From NCBI GenBank assembly GCA_035443705.1, contig DAORSV010000019.1, positions 1-24,099 of the forward strand: a stretch of DNA of 24,099 bases, given 5' to 3'. This document shows positions 1 through 6,889 of this stretch, one piece after another (within the stretch, counting starts at the first letter, position 1; each line of letters opens with the position of its first letter). The notes under the pieces are model-generated. The model worked only from the letters and a program-made list of their open reading frames with translations. It was not told the origin of the DNA and ran no database searches. A program made the translations under genes and the position numbers. This stretch comes from CADEGZ01 sp035443705. GTDB lineage: Bacteria > Pseudomonadota > Gammaproteobacteria > UBA6186 > Azoamicaceae.

Positions 1-20
1 GATAAAAGGAGTACATAACC

Positions 21-119
21 ATGGATATGCCCAAAGTGTTAAGAGAGGTACGACTCGATGTAACGAGTGGCGTAGAACTTACGCTCGTTTTTCTATATAC
101 TAGCGCTTTAGGAATCTAA
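21..119 (+). CDS. possible 32-residue micro-ORF upstream of rlmJ
   Basis: A short ORF starts at ATG 21 and stops at TAA 117-119. It is preceded by a good Shine-Dalgarno run, AAAGGAG at 5-11, nine bases before the ATG. An in-frame TAA at 3-5 means it is not the visible tail of a longer upstream gene. The peptide begins MDMPKVLREVRLDV and ends in a hydrophobic stretch (LTLVFLYTSALGI). I recognise no family. It could be a real small protein, a leader peptide for rlmJ, which starts 18 bases later with a weak ribosome site, or the remnant of a decayed gene. The good ribosome site is the only solid evidence. Confidence 0.25.
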   Translation: MDMPKVLREVRLDVTSGVELTLVFLYTSALGI

Positions 120-137
120 TAAAGTTGGAAACATCAC

Positions 138-986
138 GTGAATTATAGACACAGTTACCATGCAGGTGGTTTTTCCGATGTCTTAAAACATATCGTCGTC
201 ATTGCTTTAATTCGCGAAATGATCCAAAAAGATAAGCCTTTGTGTTATTTAGACACGCATGCGGGCAGAGGGAAGTATTATTTAGGTTCAGAATTTGCAA
301 AAAAGACAGATGAATCGGTGATGGGTATTCAGAAGTTATTTTCTTATTATCAGGCATCAAAGGGTGTACGACCCATTCCCGAGTTAATAGAAACTTACAT
401 AAGCACGATTCAGCGCTTTGGGTATCCGGAATATTATCCGGGTTCTCCTTTAATTGCCGAAGCTTTTCTAAGAGAGAAAGATCGTCTTATTCTAATGGAA
501 TTGCAATCCGAAGAACATAGAATACTTCGAAAAAATGTTAAAGGCGATGACAGAATTGCAGTACACCATCAAGATGGTTACCTCGGTTTAAAAGCCTTTT
601 TGCCACCGCCAGAGCGACGTGGTTTAACCTTAATGGATCCCGCTTTTGAAAAACCGGAAGAATGGAAGCAATTATTGGCATCGATCAAAGTGGGTCTTAG
701 ACAATTTCCAACCGGCGTTTTTGCGATTTGGTACCCGATAAAAGATCTTTGGCAAGTAAACCAATTTTTAAAATCTGTAAGCTCTCTTGGTTTAGAGAGT
801 GCCATTGTTGCAGAGTTAGGCATTTATCCACAAGATGCCTCCTTAAGTTTAATGGGCTCTGGTATGTTGATTATTAATCCACCGTGGCAATGTGCTGAAG
901 TTTTAGCAAGCACTTTACCGTGGGTCTGGAAAGCTTTAGCCGTGAATGAGGCAGGGGGCTGGCGTGTTCAAATGTTGGCTTCTTAA
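138..986 (+). CDS. rlmJ: 23S rRNA (adenine-2030-N6)-methyltransferase RlmJ
   Basis: RlmJ methylates N6 of A2030 in 23S rRNA using S-adenosylmethionine; it acts in the cytoplasm on naked RNA before ribosome assembly. The 282-residue protein matches the E. coli enzyme in length and along its whole sequence: N-terminal NYRHSYHAGGFSDVLKH, the SAM-binding LDTHAGRGKYYLGSE (about 38-52), YYPGSPLIA (99-107), the catalytic-motif region LMDPAFE (165-171) and the C-terminal SGMLIINPPW. It starts at GTG 138, which gives the conserved N terminus; the ribosome site is weak. Motif IV reads DPAFE where the family normally has DPP followed by Y or F, so the second proline is replaced by alanine. Everything else looks intact and I call it functional. 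Confidence 0.95.
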   Translation: MNYRHSYHAGGFSDVLKHIVVIALIREMIQKDKPLCYLDTHAGRGKYYLGSEFAKKTDESVMGIQKLFSYYQASKGVRPIPELIETYISTIQRFGYPEYYPGSPLIAEAFLREKDRLILMELQSEEHRILRKNVKGDDRIAVHHQDGYLGLKAFLPPPERRGLTLMDPAFEKPEEWKQLLASIKVGLRQFPTGVFAIWYPIKDLWQVNQFLKSVSSLGLESAIVAELGIYPQDASLSLMGSGMLIINPPWQCAEVLASTLPWVWKALAVNEAGGWRVQMLAS

Positions 987-995
987 GTTGAGGTA

Positions 996-1409
996 CTATT
1001 CACAAATAACATGAACACCAAGTCTTTTAGCAGCTTTACAAAGTTCAAGATCTTTGCTGGCCAAAGGAAGACCGTGCCGCATGGCCAGTTCAACATAAGT
1101 GGCATCGTATGTGGTTAATTTTTCAGAATAGGCTAAAGATAAAACTTCATGAAAAGCTTTAGAAGGGGTATCAGCATCAACTTCTATACGAAGTGCGCTG
1201 AGCAACTCTAAAAATTGTACCATTTCTGCGTAACTGATGCGCTTTCGGCGCTCAGCCATAATAAGTATATTTCCCACTTCTAATGACCAAATTGTGGGAA
1301 CTAAAGCAATATCATTTTCTAATTGTACGAGCAATTTATGCGTAAAAGCGGTGCTTTCATCAGAAAAACACCATGCAAGCGCAATCGATGCGTCTAGTAC
1401 AAAACTCAT
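996..1409 (-). CDS. PIN-domain toxin, VapC family
   Basis: A PIN-domain endoribonuclease, the toxin of a type II toxin-antitoxin pair; family members cleave tRNA or rRNA when freed from the antitoxin. The four acidic PIN residues are present in order: Asp in FVLDASIALAW, Glu in WSLEVGNIL, Asp in TTYDATYVELA and Asp in LASKDLEL. I prefer ATG 1409 (137 residues) to the upstream ATG at 1427. AAGGAC lies at a normal distance from 1409, the protein then begins MSFVLDAS as usual for the family, and the start sits one base past the antitoxin stop (1411-1413), the coupling typical of such pairs. Starting at 1427 would add six residues with poor ribosome spacing. It is probably co-transcribed and autorepressed together with the antitoxin. 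Confidence 0.9.
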   Translation of the reverse strand: MSFVLDASIALAWCFSDESTAFTHKLLVQLENDIALVPTIWSLEVGNILIMAERRKRISYAEMVQFLELLSALRIEVDADTPSKAFHEVLSLAYSEKLTTYDATYVELAMRHGLPLASKDLELCKAAKRLGVHVICE

Positions 1410-1410
1410 T

Positions 1411-1650
1411 TTATTTCCGTCCTTCATCTCTCAGTATTTTCCAATCTAACCCAAGCGTGAGCTTATGATCGTTTTGAAATTTTTCAATATCTTCAACAGC
1501 TTCTTTAAGATGCGATTTATTAAACCCAACAGGTGACAATTTTGCCACAACTCTACCATGCTTAGTGATAAGCATTTCTTGTCCTTTCTCAACTTGTTCT
1601 AGCAAAGCTGAAAAATGCGTCTTTGCTTCGAAGGCACCGATAGATTGCAT
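1411..1650 (-). CDS. Phd/YefM-family antitoxin
   Basis: A 79-residue antitoxin of the Phd/YefM fold. These proteins bind DNA with their N-terminal domain and neutralise the toxin with a disordered C-terminal tail. The sequence reads SIGAFEAKTHFSALLEQVEKG, then EMLITKHGRVVAKLSPV, which is the family signature, followed by a charged tail that would bind VapC. Two ATGs are possible, 1656 and 1650. AGAGGA at about 1658-1663 sits too close to the first and seven bases from the second, so I chose 1650. The gene lies immediately upstream of the PIN toxin. A -35/-10 pair and an inverted repeat over the -10 lie just upstream, fitting autorepression. Confidence 0.9.
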   Translation of the reverse strand: MQSIGAFEAKTHFSALLEQVEKGQEMLITKHGRVVAKLSPVGFNKSHLKEAVEDIEKFQNDHKLTLGLDWKILRDEGRK

Positions 1651-1674
1651 ATACATATCCTCTTATACTGGTCT

Positions 1675-1716
1675 TAAACTAGTCTAAAGTTTAGCTTAAA
1701 AGGACGGAAAGGTCAA
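1675..1716 (-). promoter_or_regulatory. promoter and likely autoregulatory operator of the toxin-antitoxin pair
   Basis: On the minus strand TTGACC (1711-1716) and TAAACT (1688-1693) form a -35/-10 pair with an exact 17-base spacer. The -10 is one arm of an inverted repeat, TAAACT at 1675-1680 and AGTTTA at 1688-1693, seven bases apart. The same stretch also holds two near-direct copies of ACTRGTCTWAA at an 11-base step. Phd/YefM antitoxins characteristically repress their own promoter through such repeats. Whether this exact site is bound is inference. Confidence 0.5.
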
Positions 1717-1728
1717 ACTTTTTGAAGT

Positions 1729-1797
1729 GTGGATTATCTTAAAGCTACAATCAAGACAATCATGGAGGAAGGCGGCTGGAAACGTAGTGAAGCTTAA
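1729..1797 (+). other. 22-codon ORF, possible gene remnant
   Basis: From GTG 1729 the frame is open to TAA 1795, encoding a peptide beginning MDYLKATIKTIMEEGGWKRS. The stretch resembles the start of a Fis-type helix-turn-helix (helix, then GGWKRSEA) as found at the C terminus of some regulators, cut off by the stop. There is no clear ribosome site. It may be a degraded gene fragment or chance. Its ATGGAGGAAGG at 1762 is repeated at 1880, where it supplies the ribosome site of the next gene. Confidence 0.15.
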
Positions 1798-1847
1798 CTT
1801 TCTCTAGTTTTAAATAGGTCAAGCAGCCAAAAAAATTTACTTTCTTC

Positions 1848-1853
1848 TATACT
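1848..1853 (+). promoter_or_regulatory. -10 hexamer for the His/Cys-rich membrane protein gene
   Basis: TATACT matches the sigma-70 -10 consensus at five of six positions and would start transcription about 35 bases before ATG 1895. I see no good -35 at the expected distance, so the call rests on the -10 and its position. Confidence 0.3.
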
Positions 1854-1894
1854 TAAGAATGATTAATGCACATTTTGGTATGGAGGAAGGAAAT

Positions 1895-2278
1895 ATGAAT
1901 CATTCAGAAAATAAGCATGCACACACACCTCTGCATGAACAGGGTAGCGCTGAGCATGGAAGTAAATGCGGCAGTGGTAAACAGCATAAAAGCTACACCA
2001 AGCTATGCCCTCTGTCCTTAGGTATTGCATCTGGTTTTGTTAATGGATTGAGCGTTTTAGTCCTCGCTTGGTTGGGCTCTAGCGCGCATATGCATGCTGA
2101 AGTCGTGCGTACGATGGGTGTTTCCGGTGTTTGGGGTGCAGTGCTCTTTGGATTTATCGCCGGATTTGTGGGTGCATTGGTATTTGCATGGATTTATAAC
2201 GTATGCCTGTGTTGCTGGAAGTGTCGATCTAAATGCAGCAAATGTGACTCATCTTGTTGTAAATGTTCATCGCATTAA
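1895..2278 (+). CDS. small two-helix membrane protein with His-rich head and Cys-rich tail
   Basis: I chose ATG 1895 (127 residues) because GGAGGAAGG at 1882-1890 is an excellent ribosome site for it; an in-frame ATG at 1859 lacks one. The soluble N terminus carries six histidines in the first 31 residues. Residues about 38-62 and 78-103 are two hydrophobic helices separated by a short loop (SSAHMHAE). The C-terminal 24 residues (CLCCWKCRSKCSKC onward) contain nine cysteines. The central part, LCPLSLGIASGF to GFVGALVFAWIYN, resembles short proteins often labelled 'bacteriophage holin' in gammaproteobacteria, though nothing shows lytic function here. The His and Cys clusters suggest metal binding (Zn, Ni or Cu) or a redox role at the membrane; that is inference. 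The gene stands alone, about 210 bases before the permease. Confidence 0.75.
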   Translation: MNHSENKHAHTPLHEQGSAEHGSKCGSGKQHKSYTKLCPLSLGIASGFVNGLSVLVLAWLGSSAHMHAEVVRTMGVSGVWGAVLFGFIAGFVGALVFAWIYNVCLCCWKCRSKCSKCDSSCCKCSSH

Positions 2279-2312
2279 ATAGTACTGTTTAAGTAACGCT
2301 AACAACAATGGG

Positions 2313-2346
2313 TTGCTCGGTGGGCTGTTTTCAGTTTGCCGAGCAA
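2313..2346 (+). other. perfect 8-bp stem-loop after the His/Cys-rich gene
   Basis: TTGCTCGG (2313-2320) pairs perfectly with CCGAGCAA (2339-2346) around an 18-base loop, 35 bases past the stop codon. No T-run follows, so it is not a classical intrinsic terminator; it could be a 3' end stabiliser or a weak terminator. Confidence 0.35.
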
Positions 2347-2422
2347 TTCTATTGCCTATTGAAAAAAAATGTTATTATGTTCTACTGAATACCGCCTTAA
2401 TTCTAACTAGGCCTGAGATTTT

Positions 2423-2444
2423 TAGAATAAAGTTAAATAACTTT
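2423..2444 (+). promoter_or_regulatory. -10 hexamer followed by a palindromic operator, permease gene
   Basis: TAGAAT (2423-2428, five of six matches to the -10 consensus) is followed at once by AAAGTTAAATAACTTT (2429-2444), seven-base arms around AA. The palindrome covers the expected transcription start, 43 bases before the permease ATG. Its core, AAGTTAAATAACTT, differs at one base from the core of the palindrome in front of anmK, where it also sits right after a -10. The -35 region is poor. Confidence 0.45.
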
Positions 2445-2487
2445 TAAATATGAGTAGTGGCTTAACGAGAGAGGAATTTTACAGGAC

Positions 2488-3858
2488 ATGAGTATATTTA
2501 GAACAAAAATGCTGCATCAAACCGATACGGAAGGCGAGCTAAAACGCTGCTTAACCGCCTTTGATTTAACGTTATTGGGCATCGGCGCGATCATTGGCGC
2601 AGGCATTTTCGTGATAACCGGTATAGTAGCTGCGACGCAAGCGGGTCCTGGTATTGTTCTCTCTTACGGGCTCGCGGGTATCGCCTGCTCCTTTGCGGCA
2701 TTGACATACGCTGAACTGGCAGCCAGTATTCGTGGATCGGGCAGTGCTTACAATTACGCATACGCGGGACTCGGCGAAATTGTTGCTTGGATTATCGGTT
2801 GGGATTTAATTTTAGAATACGGTGTCGGAACTTCTGTTGTTGCGATTGGGTGGTCTGGGTATCTCAATGATGCGCTCTTGTCCATAGGCATTTCAATCCC
2901 TGTACAATTACTTAAAAACTATGCAGAAGGAGGATTTATTAATCTTCCTGCTGTTTTGATTATCTTAACGCTGTGCGGGGTGTTAATGATCGGCGTAAAA
3001 CAAAGCGCACGCTTTAATATGCTGATTGTCTTTATTAAATTGGCCGCTATTGCGTTATTTATTGCAGTAGCCTCAACAGAAGTTCAGCCCCATAATTGGA
3101 CACCGTTTATGCCTTTTGGATGGAAAGGTGTTATGGAAGGAGCGGCTTTAGTCTTTTTCGCTTTTATTGGATTTGACGCCGTTTCAACCGCAGGCGAAGA
3201 AGCGAAAAACCCACAAAAAGACTTATCGTTAGGGATTATTGGTTCGCTGGGTATTTGTACGGCGCTTTACATTGCCGTGTCTGGATTGTTAACAGGCATT
3301 GTCTCATATACCACCTTGAATACCCAATCACCGGTTGCCGAAGCCATTTTGAATTTAGGACATAAAATAACGGCTGATATGATTGCACTGGGTGCTATCG
3401 CAGGACTAACATCAACCATGTTAATCTTTACTTTTGCAGGTACACGCGTGGTTTATTCGATGTCTAAAGATGGCTTAATTCCGCCGCTTTTTTCGCGCGT
3501 TCATCCAAAGACGCAAACCCCTATCCGAGTTATTGCCATTAGCGGTATTGTGATGTCGTTGATCGCTGGTTTTTTCCCGATGAAAGATGTGGCTGAATTA
3601 GTGAATATTGGTACACTCGCGGCTTTTGTCATCGTGTGCATTAGTGCCATTATTTTACGGATCACGAAACCCGATTTACCGAGACCCTTCAAAACGCCCT
3701 TTAATCCATTGATCCCAGTTTTGGGTGTGATCTCGTGCGGATATTTAATGATCAGTCTGCCTTGGACGACCTGGCTAAGATTTATTATTTGGATGGTAAT
3801 TGGGATTATTATTTACGCATTTTATGGCTATCGTCATAGTAAATTATCGAAGAAATAA
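2488..3858 (+). CDS. APC-superfamily amino-acid permease
   Basis: An inner-membrane secondary transporter of the APC superfamily, closest by eye to the cationic-amino-acid transporter (CAT/YfnA) group. The first helix carries the family's GIGAIIGAGIFVITG substrate-binding motif (about residues 31-45), and helix 6 has FFAFIGFDAVSTAGEEAKNP, another CAT-type signature. I count about 12 hydrophobic helices over 456 residues, the normal bacterial size. The substrate cannot be read from the sequence; import of amino acids from a host is a reasonable guess for an intracellular bacterium. ATG 2488 gives a typical N terminus (LTAFDLTLLG at 22-31); GAGAGGA lies 12 bases upstream, slightly far. A palindrome over the likely start of transcription suggests repressor control shared with anmK. 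Confidence 0.92.
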   Translation: MSIFRTKMLHQTDTEGELKRCLTAFDLTLLGIGAIIGAGIFVITGIVAATQAGPGIVLSYGLAGIACSFAALTYAELAASIRGSGSAYNYAYAGLGEIVAWIIGWDLILEYGVGTSVVAIGWSGYLNDALLSIGISIPVQLLKNYAEGGFINLPAVLIILTLCGVLMIGVKQSARFNMLIVFIKLAAIALFIAVASTEVQPHNWTPFMPFGWKGVMEGAALVFFAFIGFDAVSTAGEEAKNPQKDLSLGIIGSLGICTALYIAVSGLLTGIVSYTTLNTQSPVAEAILNLGHKITADMIALGAIAGLTSTMLIFTFAGTRVVYSMSKDGLIPPLFSRVHPKTQTPIRVIAISGIVMSLIAGFFPMKDVAELVNIGTLAAFVIVCISAIILRITKPDLPRPFKTPFNPLIPVLGVISCGYLMISLPWTTWLRFIIWMVIGIIIYAFYGYRHSKLSKK

Positions 3859-3940
3859 CATTTTAGGTTGAGAGCTACAATAATAAAACTGTCATGGCGA
3901 GTGAAATTATACCGTTGCAACAAATAATGAATATCGTAAA

Positions 3941-4228
3941 TTATCGCCGTATCTTTGTGCGGGAATAATACCGAGCTATACCATAGGCGCTAATAAGACA
4001 CCAAGCGATTTCGATAATAACAGAGGCAAGGTTCCAGTTATACCAAAGCGAAATTAAAAGAAGAATTGCGCCTACAAAGTTTCCAACAGAAAAACCTAAA
4101 TTATGGGCAGCGCATTTTCCCAGTTGCAGCAAAAAGTAGTACCACAAAATAATCAATACACCCAAAATACCTAATACATCTGGAATAAAGGGCGTAAAAT
4201 CAAAAAGATTTTTTGAAGAATACATCAT
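3941..4228 (-). CDS. small membrane protein, CBU_0592-like family
   Basis: A 95-residue protein with three predicted hydrophobic helices, roughly residues 17-35, 45-62 and 68-86. The pattern DVLGILGVLIILWYYFLLQLG, then NFVGAILLLISLWYNWNL, then IIEIAWCLISAYGIAR matches the small-protein family named after Coxiella CBU_0592. In other bacteria the same module also occurs attached to permeases. Its function is unknown. It is transcribed opposite to its neighbours, and its start (ATG 4228 or 4225) has no clear ribosome site. A possible -10, TATATA, lies just upstream. Confidence 0.75.
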   Translation of the reverse strand: MMYSSKNLFDFTPFIPDVLGILGVLIILWYYFLLQLGKCAAHNLGFSVGNFVGAILLLISLWYNWNLASVIIEIAWCLISAYGIARYYSRTKIRR

Positions 4229-4410
4229 AAGCTATATATATACCACAAAATTCAATACCTTGTAAGTAGAAAACGACATTCCACAGTAAAAATTGCGCGA
4301 CCCTCTTTAGAAAACATGAGGTTATTTAACTGATTTTTTTATTTCTAAGCCCGTGTGGCTTCGGTTGTGATGAGGGTTGTTTTTGTTTATATTGGCTTTA
4401 AATATTTTTA

Positions 4411-4435
4411 TATAATATTAAGTTAATTAACTTAA
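4411..4435 (+). promoter_or_regulatory. anmK promoter -10 with an 18-bp perfect palindrome
   Basis: A consensus TATAAT (4411-4416) is followed one base later by TTAAGTTAATTAACTTAA (4418-4435), a perfect 18-base palindrome covering the expected transcription start. The anmK ATG is 17 bases beyond its end. Its core matches the palindrome before the permease gene at 13 of 14 positions. No strong -35 is visible, and a bound protein here would block polymerase. Confidence 0.55.
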
Positions 4436-4451
4436 GTGGGTCTTTAAGGTT

Positions 4452-5759
4452 ATGATAAGCATTGGCTTGATGTCTGGCACTTCAATGGATGGCATTGAGG
4501 CCGCTTTGCTTGAAACAGATGGTTCTCCTACTGTTTTAAGAGCGTTGGCTCACATTTCTCTCACTTATGATCCACGATTTAAAATATTATTAAAATCTGC
4601 AGAATATGCGGTTAAAAAATGTGCGGGAAATTTGGAACAAGCTAAAATTTATTACCCACAAGCAATCCCTGATTATATAAAAGAAGCCTTTAGTATTAAC
4701 ACAAATCTCGATATTGAACAAAAAATCTCAGATTTATCGTTTTATCTTTATCAAGAAAATAGATCGAATTCGCAAATTACGCTAGATAAAATTATTGAAC
4801 ATTCTACAAAACTGCATGGTATTGCCGTTAAAAAGTTGCTGAACGCGCAAAAAATGAGTGCGCGTCAAGTTGATGTTGTTGGATATCATGGCCAAACTTT
4901 ATTTCATAACCCAGAGCGCAAAATTTGTATTATCGTTGGGAATGGTCAGCAATTGGCAGATGAAATCGGCATTACTGTCGTTAATGATTTTAGAAGTCGT
5001 GATATTGAAGCGGGTGGCTGCGGTGCACCTTTTGCGCCTTTATATCATTATGCCTTAGCGGTTAGAGACAATAAATTACCCATTGCTGTTGTTAATTGTG
5101 GTGGTATATCAAACATTAGCTTGATTCTGAATAACAATGAAGAAAGCGTCGTTGGTTTTGATACAGGTCCCGGCAATGCTTTAATTGATCGTCTTGTTCG
5201 TCAACGTACGCAAGGCAAAGAAAACATGGATACTGATGGTCGATACGGAAAACAGGGACGGGTGGATAAGGACATATTGGCTCTGTTATTCGAAAAAGCC
5301 ATTATTAAATTAGATCAAAATTATTTATTACAAATACCGCCTAAATCGCTGGATTATAACGATATGACACTCATCCCCGAGTTAGAGACTCTTTCTTTAG
5401 AAGATGCCTGCGCGACTTTAGAGGTATTTACGGCTAAGACGCTTGTTAATAGTTTAGATTTAAGTTCGGTAGAATTATTCCCAAAGCTTTGGGTTTTAGC
5501 CGGCGGTGGGTGGTATAACCCGGTTATTTTAAACGCGCTTAAAGATCTCTTACATCTAAAATTGGGTACGGATGTGGAAATATTAACCGCAGATGAAATA
5601 GGGTGGAGCAGTCAAGCGATGGAAGCGCAAATCTTTGCTTATTTCGCGGTACGTAGTTTACAAAATAAACCTCTCAGCGTACCCGGTACAACGGGAGTGC
5701 CTCGGCCTACTTCGGGTGGCTGCACTTATTATCCATATAATACGCTTGCGTGTTTTTAA
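4452..5759 (+). CDS. anmK: anhydro-N-acetylmuramic acid kinase
   Basis: AnmK phosphorylates and opens 1,6-anhydro-N-acetylmuramic acid to MurNAc-6-phosphate, the entry step for recycling peptidoglycan muramic acid in the cytoplasm. Family motifs are all present: GLMSGTSMDGIEA (5-17), VVGYHGQTLFHNP (142-154), NDFRSRDIEAGGCGAPF (178-194), VNCGGISNISL (214-224), GFDTGPGNALID (235-246), LAGGG near 350 and the C-terminal PGTTGVPRPTSGG. At 435 residues it is about 60 longer than usual (near 370). Most of the excess is extra helical sequence between GTSMDG and GYHGQT, roughly residues 45-110, leaving the active site intact. It is followed 22 bases later by waaF on the same strand, so the two likely form an envelope-related operon. 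Expression may be controlled by the palindrome upstream. Confidence 0.95.
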   Translation: MISIGLMSGTSMDGIEAALLETDGSPTVLRALAHISLTYDPRFKILLKSAEYAVKKCAGNLEQAKIYYPQAIPDYIKEAFSINTNLDIEQKISDLSFYLYQENRSNSQITLDKIIEHSTKLHGIAVKKLLNAQKMSARQVDVVGYHGQTLFHNPERKICIIVGNGQQLADEIGITVVNDFRSRDIEAGGCGAPFAPLYHYALAVRDNKLPIAVVNCGGISNISLILNNNEESVVGFDTGPGNALIDRLVRQRTQGKENMDTDGRYGKQGRVDKDILALLFEKAIIKLDQNYLLQIPPKSLDYNDMTLIPELETLSLEDACATLEVFTAKTLVNSLDLSSVELFPKLWVLAGGGWYNPVILNALKDLLHLKLGTDVEILTADEIGWSSQAMEAQIFAYFAVRSLQNKPLSVPGTTGVPRPTSGGCTYYPYNTLACF

Positions 5760-5781
5760 GGGTGCAAGAGGGCTTCAGTTT

Positions 5782-6801
5782 ATGATAAAAACATTGGTTT
5801 TAGGGCCAGCCTGGGTAGGAGATATGGTGATGGCACAGTCTTTATTTAAAGCTGTGTTAGAACGTTCTGGCTCAGAAATGCTGATTGATGTACTCGCCCC
5901 GAGCTATACCTTACCTTTGTTACAACGCATGCCTGAGGTCCATGACGCCCTCGCTATGCCCTTAATTCAGCATGGGGAATTGGCAATAGGGAAGCGTTAC
6001 AAAGCAGGGAAGGCGCTTAGAACACGTCAATATGATCAAGTGATTGTACTGCCGAATTCTTGGAAGTCGGCTCTTATCCCATTTTGGGCAAAAATCCCAA
6101 AACGTACGGGTTGGATAGGGGAGTCTCGCTTTGGATTATTAAATGATATTCGTCGATTGGATAAAGCTGCTTTAACAAGTATGACCAGTCAATATGCGGC
6201 TTTAGCGTTTCCCAAAGGGCAAGAAGAAGCCGCTAAAACGATTCCTCAACGCTGGTGGCCAGCATTAAGTGTTAATCCAATTGAAGTACAAAAAACACTC
6301 GATAAATTTTCGATTACATTAGATAAAAACCGACCTGTTTTAGCGTTATGTCCAGGTGCCGCTTTTGGTTCTGCCAAACGTTGGCCTGAAGAATATTATG
6401 CAGAATTAGCGAATCAGGTGATCGATGAAGGTTGGGAGATCTGGTTATTTGGCTCGGCTGGCGAAAAAGCCGTTGGAAATAAAATACAATCCTTGTGTAA
6501 CAATCGTTGCCGAGATTTTGTAGGCACAACTTCACTACCCGAGGCTATCGATTTATTAAGTGTTGTCACGAACGTGGTGAGCAACGATTCAGGGTTAATG
6601 CATATTGCTTCCGCCTTGAAACGATCTGTTGTTGCCATTTATGGTCCTACACCCGCTGAGTTTGCGCCACCCCTAACTGTTGGTGCAAAAATTCTACAAC
6701 TCGATTTGTCTTGTAGACCCTGTAAACAGCGAGAATGTCCGTTGGGACATCACCATTGTATGAAGATGATAAGCCCTGAGGAAGTGAAAGCGGCTTTCTA
6801 G
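5782..6801 (+). CDS. waaF: ADP-heptose:LPS heptosyltransferase II
   Basis: WaaF adds the second L-glycero-D-manno-heptose to the lipopolysaccharide inner core, on the cytoplasmic face of the inner membrane. The protein (339 residues, normal length) starts at ATG 5782 with AAGAGGG at 5766-5772; the frame is open further upstream inside anmK, but that part is not homologous. Evidence: N-terminal VLGPAWVGDMVMAQSLF, the nucleotide-sugar region ALCPGAAFGSAKRWPEEYY, the glycosyltransferase-9 motif VVSNDSGLMHIASALK, and the WaaF-specific cysteine block LSCRPCKQRECPLGHHHCM near the C terminus. It lies 22 bases behind anmK. Its presence implies a Gram-negative organism that keeps a heptose-containing LPS core. 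Confidence 0.95.
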   Translation: MIKTLVLGPAWVGDMVMAQSLFKAVLERSGSEMLIDVLAPSYTLPLLQRMPEVHDALAMPLIQHGELAIGKRYKAGKALRTRQYDQVIVLPNSWKSALIPFWAKIPKRTGWIGESRFGLLNDIRRLDKAALTSMTSQYAALAFPKGQEEAAKTIPQRWWPALSVNPIEVQKTLDKFSITLDKNRPVLALCPGAAFGSAKRWPEEYYAELANQVIDEGWEIWLFGSAGEKAVGNKIQSLCNNRCRDFVGTTSLPEAIDLLSVVTNVVSNDSGLMHIASALKRSVVAIYGPTPAEFAPPLTVGAKILQLDLSCRPCKQRECPLGHHHCMKMISPEEVKAAF

Positions 6802-6889
6802 GGCTATGAATCCAAACGAGGACAAGCATCAGCTTGGGTAGAGACACTAGGTTAATCTATAATTTAACATAATATACATTATACGAATC

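Noticed and set aside
5635..5781. Upstream extension of waaF inside anmK
   Set aside because: The conserved WaaF N terminus begins at ATG 5782 with a ribosome site; the extension is anmK read in another frame.
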